A DNA stretch of 64,000 bases, from positions 372,001-436,000 of the forward strand of contig CAWJTQ010000002.1 of assembly GCA_963845695.1 (NCBI GenBank). Direction: 5' to 3'. The DNA comes from CAWJTV01 sp963845695. GTDB taxonomy: Bacteria > Planctomycetota > Planctomycetia > Isosphaerales > Isosphaeraceae. Positions 48,063 to 56,692 of the stretch are shown here, in pieces. The position numbers were made by a program, and so were the translations under genes. Below the pieces are notes generated by a model. It ran no database searches. It was given only the letters and a program-made list of their open reading frames with translations, and was not told the origin of the DNA. Position 1 is the stretch's first letter; each line of letters starts with the position of its first letter.

Positions 48063-48319
48063 CCGATCCGGAGGGCGGTCGGGCTGACTCTCGAGACCAC
48101 CATGCTGCGGCGCTCCGCCGCGGCCGGACATGACCCGGAGAATGCTTCCCCTAGGCCGTTGTTCTTGCCGGCCCCGCAATCCCCGTCGGACGCTGGGCGG
48201 GCTGGCTGAATCGACGGAGTCCCGCTCCCCCCAGCGTCCGACGGGGATTGCGGGGCCTCGGTGAACGCCCTTGGTCAACGCCTCGAAGTCGGGAGCGGGC
48301 CGCCCGCCCTCCGGATCGG
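48063..48319 (+). ncRNA. Retron msr-msd unit 3
   Basis: The a1 (48063-48094) is as in units 1 and 2. The a2 (48289-48319) is slightly diverged but still pairs. The msd-position stem has perfect 28-nt arms at 48170-48197 and 48230-48257. These again start with GGCCCCG but have an inner sequence unlike units 1 and 2. The loop is conserved. The SWIM gene starts 62 nt downstream. Confidence 0.8.
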
Positions 48320-48381
48320 AGAGGGTGAATCGTTCAGATGCCGGCAACCAGCGACGGAACCTGCGAGCCGAGACCGACTCC

Positions 48382-50082
48382 ATGAACGTGAACCTGGCCT
48401 ATCGCGGCCGCAGCGCGGTGACATCGAGCCCAGCCGGTATGGCCGTCGCCCTGGCCCCGAACCTGAGGCGTGACCGCGTCAGCTTCGAGGGCGTGCTCCG
48501 CGACCCATTGCACTTCCGCGAGGCCATCGGTGCCTTGCACGACGTGGTGGTCAGCGACCTGCGCTACAAGCCGCGCGACAAATCGGCCCTGGAAGCCTAC
48601 AATGCCGAGCAAAAGCGTCGGGAGACCGAGCTGCGGACGCGGGTCACCAAACAGGCCCGCGCCGCGATCTACGAGTCGATGGCCGAGCTGCCCGAACCCT
48701 ACACCGCCGACCTCGAGAAACGCTACAAGCGGCTCTGCTCGGTCTACTGGAAGAAGCGGATCGAGTATTCCAGCTACTTGTCGAAGCACGACCCCGAGCT
48801 CTGGCGGTTGCTGGTCCCCTGCGACCCGGTGATCACGGTCGCACCCGACTGCCTCTTCTTCGAGTGCTTCTCGGCCGATGAGAGCAGTTACGGCTGCCTG
48901 ACCGTCGATCGAGGCGCCTTCGAGCGGGAACGCGACGTCGCCATGGGCACGACCAACGTCGATTACTCCTGGACGCTCTACGAGCATTTCCAGCAGATGC
49001 GGACCTATCGCGAGACGCGGTTCCTGGTGGATCCCGCCGGCTTCGAGGTCCACCAATCCGGGTCAGCCGACGGTTATCGCGAGGAGAAGATCGACCTGCC
49101 ATCAAGCTGGCTACGGGGGTTCTTGCAGCTCCAGGCGGCGATGAGCTTACCGATGCGACGGGTGCCGATCGATCGCGGCGGCCTGTACAACATCCTGGCT
49201 TATCTGAAACGCCATCGCGCGGCGAAGAGTCCGCGTGCCATCCGATTCGAGCTCGAACCGGGCCGTGCGCCCTGGGCCGTGCTGGAGCCATGGGGTCAGC
49301 GCGTCCGATTGGGAGATTCCCCGTACACGGGTCAGCGAACCGAAATCATCCGCATTTGGGGTCGCGACCGGCTCCAGCTTCTCGCGCGGCTGTTGCCCTT
49401 GATGGAATCGGCCGAGGTCCATCTGCTGGGCACCGGGCTACCCAGCTTCTGGTCGATCAAGATGGGGCCGATCCGGTTGATCCTGGGCCTCTCGGGCTGG
49501 ACGGCGAACGACTGGTCCGGCGCCGCGGCGCTCGATCAACTGGCCCCGCCGGCCGATCCCGACCCGGCCACGATGAGGGCGATCGCCGGCGCGTTCCACA
49601 CCGATCCGGCCCTCTCATTCGACCGGCTCCAGGCGATGACCCACGCTCCGGCTCCGGCCCTCGCCGTCGGCCTGAATCGCCTGGCGATGCTCGGCCAGGT
49701 CATCCACGACCTGCCGGCGGGCCTCTACCGATGGCGGCAGATCATGCCCGTGACGCTCTCGGCCGAGATGGTCGGACCGGAGCATCCCGAGACGGCGGCC
49801 GCGCGGCAACTGGTCGCCGGAAAGACGGTGAAGGTCAGCCGCGACGAGACTCAGCCCAACGGCCTGCGCGTCCTCGAAGGCCGCGTGATGACGACCGAGG
49901 TCTCGCTGCTGCTAGACGGTGATGGCCGGATGTTGCGCGGACGCTGCTCCTGCTCGTACCACTTCACCGGCGGTCTCCGTCGCGGCCCGTGCCGCCACCT
50001 GCAAGCCCTCCGTGATACGGCCAACGCCGCGACCTCGAACCGTTCGACCGTCGCGGATTGGTACGCGACACTGTGGAAATGA
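48382..50082 (+). CDS. Retron-associated winged-helix SWIM zinc-finger protein (WHSWIM-like)
   Basis: I chose the ATG at 48382 (MNVNLAYRGRSAVTSSPAGM) because upstream codons belong to the msr-msd array. The 566-residue protein is uninterrupted. About residues 400-455 read as a winged-helix-like segment (FDRLQAMTHAPAPALAVGLN, RLAMLGQVIHDLPAGLYRW). The C-terminus contains a SWIM zinc finger: CSC at about 528-530 and CRH about 15 residues later (CxC...CxH), followed by LQALRDTAN. SWIM proteins bind nucleic acids or partners and occur in several bacterial conflict operons. Between the ncRNA array and the RT it is the expected accessory protein of the retron. Its start lies 62 nt after the last a2. 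Confidence 0.8.
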   Translation: MNVNLAYRGRSAVTSSPAGMAVALAPNLRRDRVSFEGVLRDPLHFREAIGALHDVVVSDLRYKPRDKSALEAYNAEQKRRETELRTRVTKQARAAIYESMAELPEPYTADLEKRYKRLCSVYWKKRIEYSSYLSKHDPELWRLLVPCDPVITVAPDCLFFECFSADESSYGCLTVDRGAFERERDVAMGTTNVDYSWTLYEHFQQMRTYRETRFLVDPAGFEVHQSGSADGYREEKIDLPSSWLRGFLQLQAAMSLPMRRVPIDRGGLYNILAYLKRHRAAKSPRAIRFELEPGRAPWAVLEPWGQRVRLGDSPYTGQRTEIIRIWGRDRLQLLARLLPLMESAEVHLLGTGLPSFWSIKMGPIRLILGLSGWTANDWSGAAALDQLAPPADPDPATMRAIAGAFHTDPALSFDRLQAMTHAPAPALAVGLNRLAMLGQVIHDLPAGLYRWRQIMPVTLSAEMVGPEHPETAAARQLVAGKTVKVSRDETQPNGLRVLEGRVMTTEVSLLLDGDGRMLRGRCSCSYHFTGGLRRGPCRHLQALRDTANAATSNRSTVADWYATLWK

Positions 50083-50199
50083 GAGACATCGTAGGGTGCT
50101 CTGCGAGCACCGAATTGGCTGGGAGAGACATCGTAGGGTGCTCTGCGAGCACCGAATTGCCGTTATGGGGCGTGTCGGTGCTCACAGAGCACCCTACAA
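50081..50199. repeat. Two perfect 37-bp direct repeats plus an inverted copy upstream of the RT gene
   Basis: Copies at 50081-50117 and 50123-50159 are identical and contain GTAGGGTGCTCTGCGAGCAC. Each core is itself a hairpin (GGTGCTC/GAGCACC). An inverted copy (GGTGCTCACAGAGCACCCT) lies at 50177-50195. The block lies between the SWIM stop and the RT start. The same element occurs at 40969-41037, so it is not retron-specific. Confidence 0.85.
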
Positions 50200-50218
50200 C
50201 TACGGATTGAACCGTGCG

Positions 50219-51843
50219 ATGAAGATGACTCTGTGGGAGCGGCTACGAGCGTGGCTCTTTGGCTCACCCACCCCCGTGCCGCGGGTCTTGCCACCGCGAA
50301 TCGAACCGGCGGCCGGCCCAGAGCCCGCGTCCGTGATGTCGGAGTTCGAGCCGGAACCGCCGCCGTCGCCCAAGAAGATCGCGCGCACTTTTGGCCTCGA
50401 TGCCGCCGATTATCTGCCGATCGCCCGCGAGGAGATCAAAGAAGCCGCGAAGGGCCGGAACCTGCTCGGCAACCCCTGGTTCGGCCGTCGCGACCTGATC
50501 CCGCCGGCCGACGACCCACGGACCCAGCTCATCGACCGGGCGATGGTCACCCAGGGATTGATCGCGCCGAGCAACTGGTTGAGATCCACGCCGTGGGCGC
50601 CGAGATGGACCGCGTCCGCCCCACCGAGGCCTCGATCACGCACCAGGCCGCCATGACTGGCGAGGCGGCCGTGCAGGCCGAGAAGGAGGAGCGCGCGCGG
50701 ATCAAGGCCCAGAAAAAGGCCGAGGCCGCCGAGCGCAAGCAGAAACGCGCCGAGGCCATCGCCTGGCGCAAGGCCAACGACATCGTCTTCCTGGGCCGCG
50801 GCGTCTCGGGCCGGCTCGGCGAACGCACCAGCCGCGACGCCGATCTCATCCGCGCCGGGCTCCCCGTGCTGAGCACTCCGGCCGAGCTGGCGCGAGCCAT
50901 CGGTCTCCCGGTCCCTCGGCTCCGCTGGCTCGCCTTCCACGCCGAGGTCGCCACCCGGACGCATTACGTCCACTTCACCGTCCCCAAGAAAAGCGGCGGG
51001 ACCCGCACGCTCAGCGCACCCCATCGCACGATGTCGCTGGCCCAGCGCTGGATCTTCGAGCAGATCGTGTCGAAGCTCCCGGCCGAGCCGGTGGCCCACG
51101 GGTTCCTGCCGGGTCGCAGCATCCTGACCAACGCTCAGCCCCACGCCGGCCACGCGGTCGTCGTGAACCTGGACCTCGAAGGCTTCTTCCCCAGCATCGG
51201 CTTCCCCCGGGTCCGCAAGGTCTTCGAGCGGGTGGGCTACTCACCGGCCGTCGCCACGATCCTGGCACTCATCTGTACCGAGTGCCCGCGAAAGACGGTC
51301 ATCCTTGAGGGCACGACGTATCACGTGGCAACCGCCCCGCGCGGACTGCCCCAGGGCGCGTGTACCAGCCCCGGCCTGTCGAACCAGGTCGCGCGCCGGC
51401 TCGACCGACGCCTGACCGGGCTCGCTTCGAAGCTCGGCCTGACGTATACCCGCTACGCCGACGACCTCACGTTCTCGGGCGATGAGGCGCTGGAGAGCCG
51501 CGTCGGCTACGTGATGGCGCGAGTGCGTCACATCGCTCAGGAAGAAGGGTTCACGGTCAACGAATCGAAGACCCGCGTATTGCGCCGGAACACCGCGCAG
51601 ATGGTGACCGGCCTGGTGGTCAACGACCGGCCCGGCGTTCGCAGGGAGGAAGTCCGTCGCTTGCGCGCGATCCTCCACCGCGCCCGGACCGAAGGACTCG
51701 ATCACCAGAACCGCGAGAACCGCCCCGACTTCCGCGCCTGGCTCCGCGGCAAGATCGCGTTTGTGAGAATGGCGCACCCCGAGGTCGGCGACCGACTGCT
51801 GGCGGAGCTCGATGCGCTGGAGGGAAGAGGTGGCGACAGGTAG
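50219..51843 (+). CDS. Retron-type reverse transcriptase, one frameshift in the N-terminal extension
   Basis: The ATG at 50219 begins MKMTLWERLRAWLFGS. The N-terminal 120 residues are in one frame (KKIARTFGLDAADYLPIARE). Near 50580 the frame changes and continues with EQLVEIHAVGAEMDRVRP and a charged coiled-coil (RARIKAQKKAEAAERKQKR). The RT domain follows. HYVHFTVPKKSGGTRTL is motif 1. Retron-specific NAQPH (NAxxH) is at 51130-51144, and LDLEGFFPSI is motif 3. GLPQGACTSPGLSN follows, then the catalytic YADD at 51454-51465 and the retron-specific VTG at 51604-51612. NAxxH plus VTG separates retron RTs from group II intron and DGR enzymes. It would reverse-transcribe the msd, priming from an msr guanosine 2'-OH. 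The N-terminal extension of over 230 residues is long for a retron RT. Confidence 0.9.
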
Positions 51844-52244
51844 CGTGGATCGAGTAAACCAGAGAAACTGTGACAGGGAAACAAGCTCGCAGACCGGTCT
51901 CGTAGCGGCCGGCAACACCGACAATCCCAGCCTGATCGTCTTGCGGGTTAAGGGATACGACCTCTGACTGGAAGAGGCGAAAGTTAGGATGCTGGTAAGC
52001 GTTCACGGACCGAGGGTGACAGTCGCTCAGCAGCGAACAAGGTGTAGCCGCATGAAAACCCATCCAGCCGCGATAGGGCCAGCGGTGACCCCGGAGGGCG
52101 CGTCGGTGTCGTCGGACCGAAACGCACAAGAGGCGAGAAAGGCGACTCGCTGGTCCGCACAACTCCAACAGTAAGCCATTCGTGCGTGCCGATCCCAATG
52201 CGGCAAGCAAGGACATTCGCCGCGGCGATTTAACGACCAAGCCC
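51844..52244. other. Intergenic region after the RT gene
   Basis: About 400 bp with no ORF that looks coding and no further copy of the msr-msd unit. It separates the convergent RT gene and the gene ending at 52245. Confidence 0.45.
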
Positions 52245-52817
52245 TCACTTCACCTCAGCGCTTACCGAATCGGTCATAATCAGGTAGTCGTGAACGTGGA
52301 CATCGCGGCTGATGATCCAGATCGGCGCGCTGGCGGGTCGTTTCTCGATAAGCCGCTGGCGGCAGGCTTCGGCCTCCTCCCGCGTGGCGAATCGAAGCTG
52401 CAGGCCGTCCTCTTCATTCAGCTTGGAAGCCCCCTGTTCCAACATCACCGACTGAACGTCCTCGGGGCTGATCGGATCGGTCGACCTCAAGCCGGCGATG
52501 ATCTGATACGGCAGCATTCCGGCGGCGGTCGCCTCGGGCACAGTAAGCCCGCTCGCGAGCGCAATCTTCTCGCGAGCGTCTGCCCCTTCGGCTAGCTCGT
52601 AAGCCCGCAGGATGATCGCTGATCGCTCCTCCAAGGAGGCGTCGGCCCACTCATCCCAGATGACCGTGACTCGGGATTTCTTGGTGGCGAATTCCTGCTC
52701 GTAGACCAGCGGTTGCCCGTAGTCCCTTCCGCTCTTGAGGTCCTCGGCCAGCCTCCTGGCCAGGCCGGTATCGGTCGAGGTTATCGCTGACAGGACCCCG
52801 ATTTTTTTTCGCGGCAT
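52245..52817 (-). CDS. Hypothetical protein, 190 aa
   Basis: I chose the ATG at 52817 (MPRKKIGVLSAITSTDTGLA) because the upstream extension is non-natural. Mostly mixed alpha/beta: RVTVIWDEWADASLEERSAI looks like a regular structural element, and AREKIALASGLTVPEATAAG is helical. The end reads HVHDYLIMTDSVSAEVK. No known domain. It follows the HEPN-like gene by 10 nt, so both are probably one operon. Confidence 0.5.
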   Translation of the reverse strand: MPRKKIGVLSAITSTDTGLARRLAEDLKSGRDYGQPLVYEQEFATKKSRVTVIWDEWADASLEERSAIILRAYELAEGADAREKIALASGLTVPEATAAGMLPYQIIAGLRSTDPISPEDVQSVMLEQGASKLNEEDGLQLRFATREEAEACRQRLIEKRPASAPIWIISRDVHVHDYLIMTDSVSAEVK

Positions 52818-52827
52818 GGGATTGCCC

Positions 52828-53355
52828 TCAGAGGGAGCCCAGGGTGACCAAGAGCCATTCCGTTGCGAGGCGGACCCGTGTGACTTCGTGCTGGTAGGCC
52901 AGGTTATTGTGATACCGCAGCGACTCGTTCCAGAGCTGACCGATCCGCTGGCCGCACGTCTGCACCTGCTGGGCGACTGCGGGGGCGTACGCCCTTCCGG
53001 GGGTGGCCGCCCGTTCGGCAACCAGCAACTCGGCCCATGCTCGGACATTGTGGCCCGCCCCTTGGTGCGGCCACGCGATCATCATGACGGTCCGCCCGCG
53101 TTGAATCGCGAGCTGGAGATGACCTCCCTACGTGATCGGGGTCGTATCCGATAGCGTCAGGGAGAAGTAGGCCGCCTTGAGGGACATTTCCGCGCAATAT
53201 CCCCACATGGTGATTGCCCCGGTTGTCCTCCCTTGCCGGGCAAAGGAGAGCCCGTCGTCGTAACGCAAGCGAGCCGTCGCTCGGAACTCCCGGATGCATT
53301 CCGGCCGGCATCTCGCCAAGAGACGCTTCGGCACGATCGGGTTCCCCCGCGCCAT
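52828..53355 (-). pseudogene. HEPN-like helical protein with an in-frame amber codon
   Basis: MARGNPIVPKRLLARC leads to RYDDGLSFARQGRTTGAITM and WGYCAEMSLKAAYFSL, the helix pair typical of HEPN-like proteins. At 53128-53130 a TAG stops the frame, but the same frame continues with HLQLAIQRGRTVMMIAWPHQ, TCGQRIGQLWNESLRYHNN and a helical end to 52828. The break is thus a single nonsense change, not an indel. A canonical RNase HEPN motif (RxxxxH) is not clear. Restored length is 175 residues. Confidence 0.5.
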
Positions 53356-53401
53356 CCACGACCAACAACGCTTCGCCGAAAACCGAACGCTCGAACCTCA
53401 A

Positions 53402-54028
53402 TCCATGATTCTAGCCGCCCCCCCGAACACGACGCAAGACGCTAGAAGGGCCGCCCTTCCGCAACTCGCTTCTGATAAATGACTTGTGCGCCACAGGCGT
53501 ACGACTCGTCTTCCCATTCCGTCTGAAGCAGGACAGTCGGCCTGGCCGGTTAGTGGGTGCAACAAGTCGCCTGCTAAGCTGGGTGGTAGCTGAGACCATT
53601 CCTGTGACAGTCGATCGCACTGGCCCTGTCCCTGCGACCGGCACAGATTGCGCAATCTCAATCGAGGTAACACAGGTGCGCCTATCAGACCTTGCAGCCG
53701 CGGCCCGACAAGAGGGCCTGGAGTCTCCCCGAGCCGCGCGAGTCGCGCCCGGTTATTGGGATGCGGAGTCGTCGAGCCCTGCCGCCACAGGACGACCGTG
53801 CAGATCGAGCGGGCAGGGAAAAAACTGGAAACTCGGTCTGACACCCGGCCGCCGGAAACTCGGTCTGACACCCGGCCGCCCGTCTGACACCCGGCCGCCC
53901 TCGTCTTCGGTAGGTCAGACTTTCCAGCCTGACGTCCGTAGGTCAGGCTTTCATCGACAACCTGGCGACTTATCGCCACACTGAGCTATGCTTGACCTAA
54001 GTTCTCGAGGTAATGGATGAGGTGTGAC
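53402..54028. other. Intergenic region with tandem repeat
   Basis: About 630 bp without a convincing gene. It contains the 27-bp tandem repeat at 53827-53899 and a palindrome-like tail near 53910-53950. Confidence 0.4.
53827..53899. repeat. 27-bp tandem repeat, 2.7 copies
   Basis: Copies at 53827-53853 and 53854-53880 (core GTCTGACACCCGGCCGCC) are identical, with a partial copy to 53899. Non-coding. Confidence 0.85.
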
Positions 54029-55098
54029 GTGGCCGACGATCTGGTCTTGAACGCCCTGCGCACGGCGATCGAGCGGGATACTGAATTCCACCTGGTCGCC
54101 CTGGGCGAACGTCCCGAGGAGACAGGACTATTCCCCGACCGCAAAGGACCCGCGAAGAAGGCAATCCAGACGTGCATCGAGGGCGAGAAGCCCCTGCTTC
54201 TGATCCGCGAGGCTCCGGGAAAAGGGAAGACACCCAGACAGTTCGCCCGCATCACCGACAAGGGGCTCACGACGCTCGTGAGCCAGACTCCGCTCAAGCA
54301 ATTCCCCGAGTTAGTCGCCGCCTCCGCCCCGCTGTTGCGGACTCGGGTCATCCGGTCCTGTCTCCGTTCTCTCGGCCGACGTGCGGGCGAGCTCGACCCT
54401 TGGAGTCACCGGCGTCTCGTGCAGGCATGCCTGAAAGCGACGCAAATCCAGTTCGACTCAATCGAGACCAGGCTCAAGGATTTGCTTGGCGAGGAACAAA
54501 TCCTCAGCGATTCGATTAACGAGTTTCTGAGAATCACTCGGGAGAGGTTCGAGAAGCAGAAGGAGCGGATTACCAGCGACCTGGACATCCTTGTCAAGGC
54601 CGCGACCGACCTAATTTCGCCGACCGAGGCCGTCTCTGAGGGCCAGCCGAAACGCCCGCGGCTCCCGGAGTGGCAGCGCGTACCGACCTCGGAGGCCCAC
54701 ATCGACTTCCAGAAAAACCTCAGCGAGGAACTCGTCTTTGCCTGGCAGGATGCCGCCACTCCCGAGACCCGCGCGGGACTGGAGCGAGCCTTGTTCAACG
54801 TCGGCGTGGAGCGCCTTGGTCGCCCGGTGACATCGTCGAGTTCGACGGCACCTCACAGCACACCGAGGACGAGGTCGTCGAGGGCGAACCCGTCGAGGTT
54901 GTCCTCCCGGGCTGGCAACTTGTAAACGCCCGCGGTACGTCCCTGATCGCGCGGGCGAAGGTCGTCAAGAAGACCCAATCGCTCACACCGATCGCTGACT
55001 CGGAAGGTGAGAAAGCCGTCCCCGCCGAGCAGGCGGTCCCCAAGACACCGGTTTCTACTCCCGAACCGGCTGATGCTTGGGCGCTCCATTCCTCCTAG
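54029..55098 (+). CDS. wHTH/coiled-coil protein with GrpE-like C-terminus, one frameshift
   Basis: A GTG start at 54029 (ADDLVLNALRTAIERDTEFH) is preferred; ATG 54017 is an alternative. The N-terminal 100 residues have a winged-helix flavour (KGKTPRQFARITDKGLTTLV). A coiled coil follows (RITRERFEKQKERITSDLDI). Near 54820 the frame changes. The continuing frame gives GDIVEFDGTSQHTEDEVVEG and EPVEVVLPGWQLVNARG, the compact beta domain seen in GrpE-type nucleotide-exchange factors. It lies 9 nt upstream of an Hsp70-like gene, the natural partner of such a factor. The function of this pair is unknown. Confidence 0.55.
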
Positions 55099-55107
55099 AG
55101 GTGTCGC

Positions 55108-56502
55108 ATGACCGCGGCTCTGAACATCGACTTTGGCAACAGCTACACGAAGGTCGGGATCCGGCGCAGCCAGGACGCCACGTCGCAGGCCTTGCGCAGC
55201 AAGGCCGACCTCAAGTATGACGAGGACAATCTCTGCATCCCGACTGTCGCTGCTCGAGTTATCAACAACGGAAAGGAGCAATGGCTTTTCGGGACCGACG
55301 TCAAGCTGGGCTCCAAAGGGCGCGCTCCTCAGGTCTTCCGGAATTGGAAGCCTCGTTTCTTTCTTGAAGAGGTAAGACAACTCGAGGACGAGCGTCCCTG
55401 GGCCGTTGGAAAGAACCTGCTGGAAACCGGCTGGGAGGGTTTCACAGACATTCAACTTCAGATGCTTCTGAAGAAGCCACTCGGCCCCGAGATGGAGAAG
55501 GAGGTCAGGTCCGTCTTGGTGAAGAGGCAATCTGTACCCGAACAGGTCGATCAGGACTTCGACTACAAGCAGATCGGAAAGGGATACTTCGCCTGGTTGC
55601 GGACTTTCGTCGAACCGTTCTGCAAGCTGCAAGGCATCGGCACAACGGGCGAAATCCCCGTGAGAATCACCCTGCCCAGCTTCGGTGCCAACTCCGCCCA
55701 GGCACGGCTGACGCTCGAAACGATCCTCGAGGACACGGGGTGGAAGCCAGCGGAGAAACGGCCCGCCCTGCCCGAACCCGTGGCTAACCTGATCGGAACC
55801 TTCTCCGGCGGAAGAAACATGGTCTGGCGTGCGCCGAAGCCGGATGCGCCCGAGTGCTACAACCTGAAGAGGATGATGGGCGACTCGACCCTCTTCAAGG
55901 CCATCCGCTCGTTCGAACTCGCCTCCCGGAAATCGCGACCGCCGATCTACTGGGTCATGATCGCCGACCTCGGCGGATACACCACCGACTTCGCGATGGT
56001 GGGGTTCGACCTCGAGAACATCGAGATTGACCAGAGCGGAAGCCGGGACGGCAAGAAACTGTTGGGCCACTACTCCGAGCCCATCGGGGTCTGTGACCTC
56101 GACAAACAGGTCCGCGACGTGCTGAGCAGTGCGCAGCGAGAGGCGTTCGACAGCCTGGCAGGTGACGTCGATGGGCTTCGGATCGACCGGTTCCACCAGG
56201 AGGTTTATCAGAGACTTCGGGCTTACAACACGGGCCTGGGAATCATCGGACAGAATGCTCAAGAGAAGAAGAAGATCGAAGATGTGATTCGAAACTTCGC
56301 CGATCGAGTCGCCGAATTCGCCGAGTATTTCCTGCTAATCGAGCAGTACGACCGAATCGACGAGTTGATCCTGACCGGCGGCGGCTGCAACATCCCACTC
56401 GTCCGCGAAGCGGTTCGGCAGAAGTTGGCGCGCTACGACCTGAAGAACTCGCACATACCCGTCGCCGAACAGGTCGACATCCCTCCGCTGCCAGAAGCTT
56501 GA
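55108..56502 (+). CDS. Hsp70-like (actin-fold) ATPase
   Basis: The 464-residue protein has the three nucleotide-binding signatures of the Hsp70/actin fold: NIDFGNSYTKVG (phosphate 1, residues 6-17), IADLGGYTTDFAMV (phosphate 2), and ILTGGGCNIPLVREAV (adenosine motif). There is no substrate-binding domain of a true DnaK, and the middle is diverged. It directly follows the GrpE-like gene, consistent with an ATPase/exchange-factor pair. It is uninterrupted, unlike its upstream neighbour. Confidence 0.75.
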   Translation: MTAALNIDFGNSYTKVGIRRSQDATSQALRSKADLKYDEDNLCIPTVAARVINNGKEQWLFGTDVKLGSKGRAPQVFRNWKPRFFLEEVRQLEDERPWAVGKNLLETGWEGFTDIQLQMLLKKPLGPEMEKEVRSVLVKRQSVPEQVDQDFDYKQIGKGYFAWLRTFVEPFCKLQGIGTTGEIPVRITLPSFGANSAQARLTLETILEDTGWKPAEKRPALPEPVANLIGTFSGGRNMVWRAPKPDAPECYNLKRMMGDSTLFKAIRSFELASRKSRPPIYWVMIADLGGYTTDFAMVGFDLENIEIDQSGSRDGKKLLGHYSEPIGVCDLDKQVRDVLSSAQREAFDSLAGDVDGLRIDRFHQEVYQRLRAYNTGLGIIGQNAQEKKKIEDVIRNFADRVAEFAEYFLLIEQYDRIDELILTGGGCNIPLVREAVRQKLARYDLKNSHIPVAEQVDIPPLPEA

Positions 56503-56692
56503 TCGAATTCTGGTCCGTGGCGCGACGGCCCTCGGAGGCACCAGCGTCTTCTTCGACTACGATTGAGGGGATGCCGATGTCGCATCATGGTCGGAACCCA
56601 AGATGTGAGGATAGCCAAACCTTCAGGGGTGAGCGATTGAACGACATTCATCTCACGAATCCGGATAAAATGGATGCCAGGAGGAATCGAAC

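Larger units (their letters stand above)
47448..48319. repeat. Tandem array of three retron ncRNA units
   Basis: Three units in the same orientation begin at 47469, 47753 and 48063 (periods 284 and 310 bp). Each is preceded by a conserved spacer whose shared part reads GCGATCAT or GCGATGAT followed by a GAACTTC-like stretch. Each starts and ends with the same inverted flanks, and each has a different long hairpin. The array fills the gap between the ARM gene and the SWIM gene. Confidence 0.85.

Noticed and set aside
47448..48319. CRISPR array or REP cluster
   Set aside because: Only three long units of 240-260 bp with internal hairpins and nested inverted ends; no short regular repeats and no cas genes. 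The retron explanation fits the neighbouring RT.
50219..51843. Diversity-generating retroelement or group II intron RT
   Set aside because: No template/variable repeat pair or maturase domain seen. NAxxH and VTG are retron-specific.
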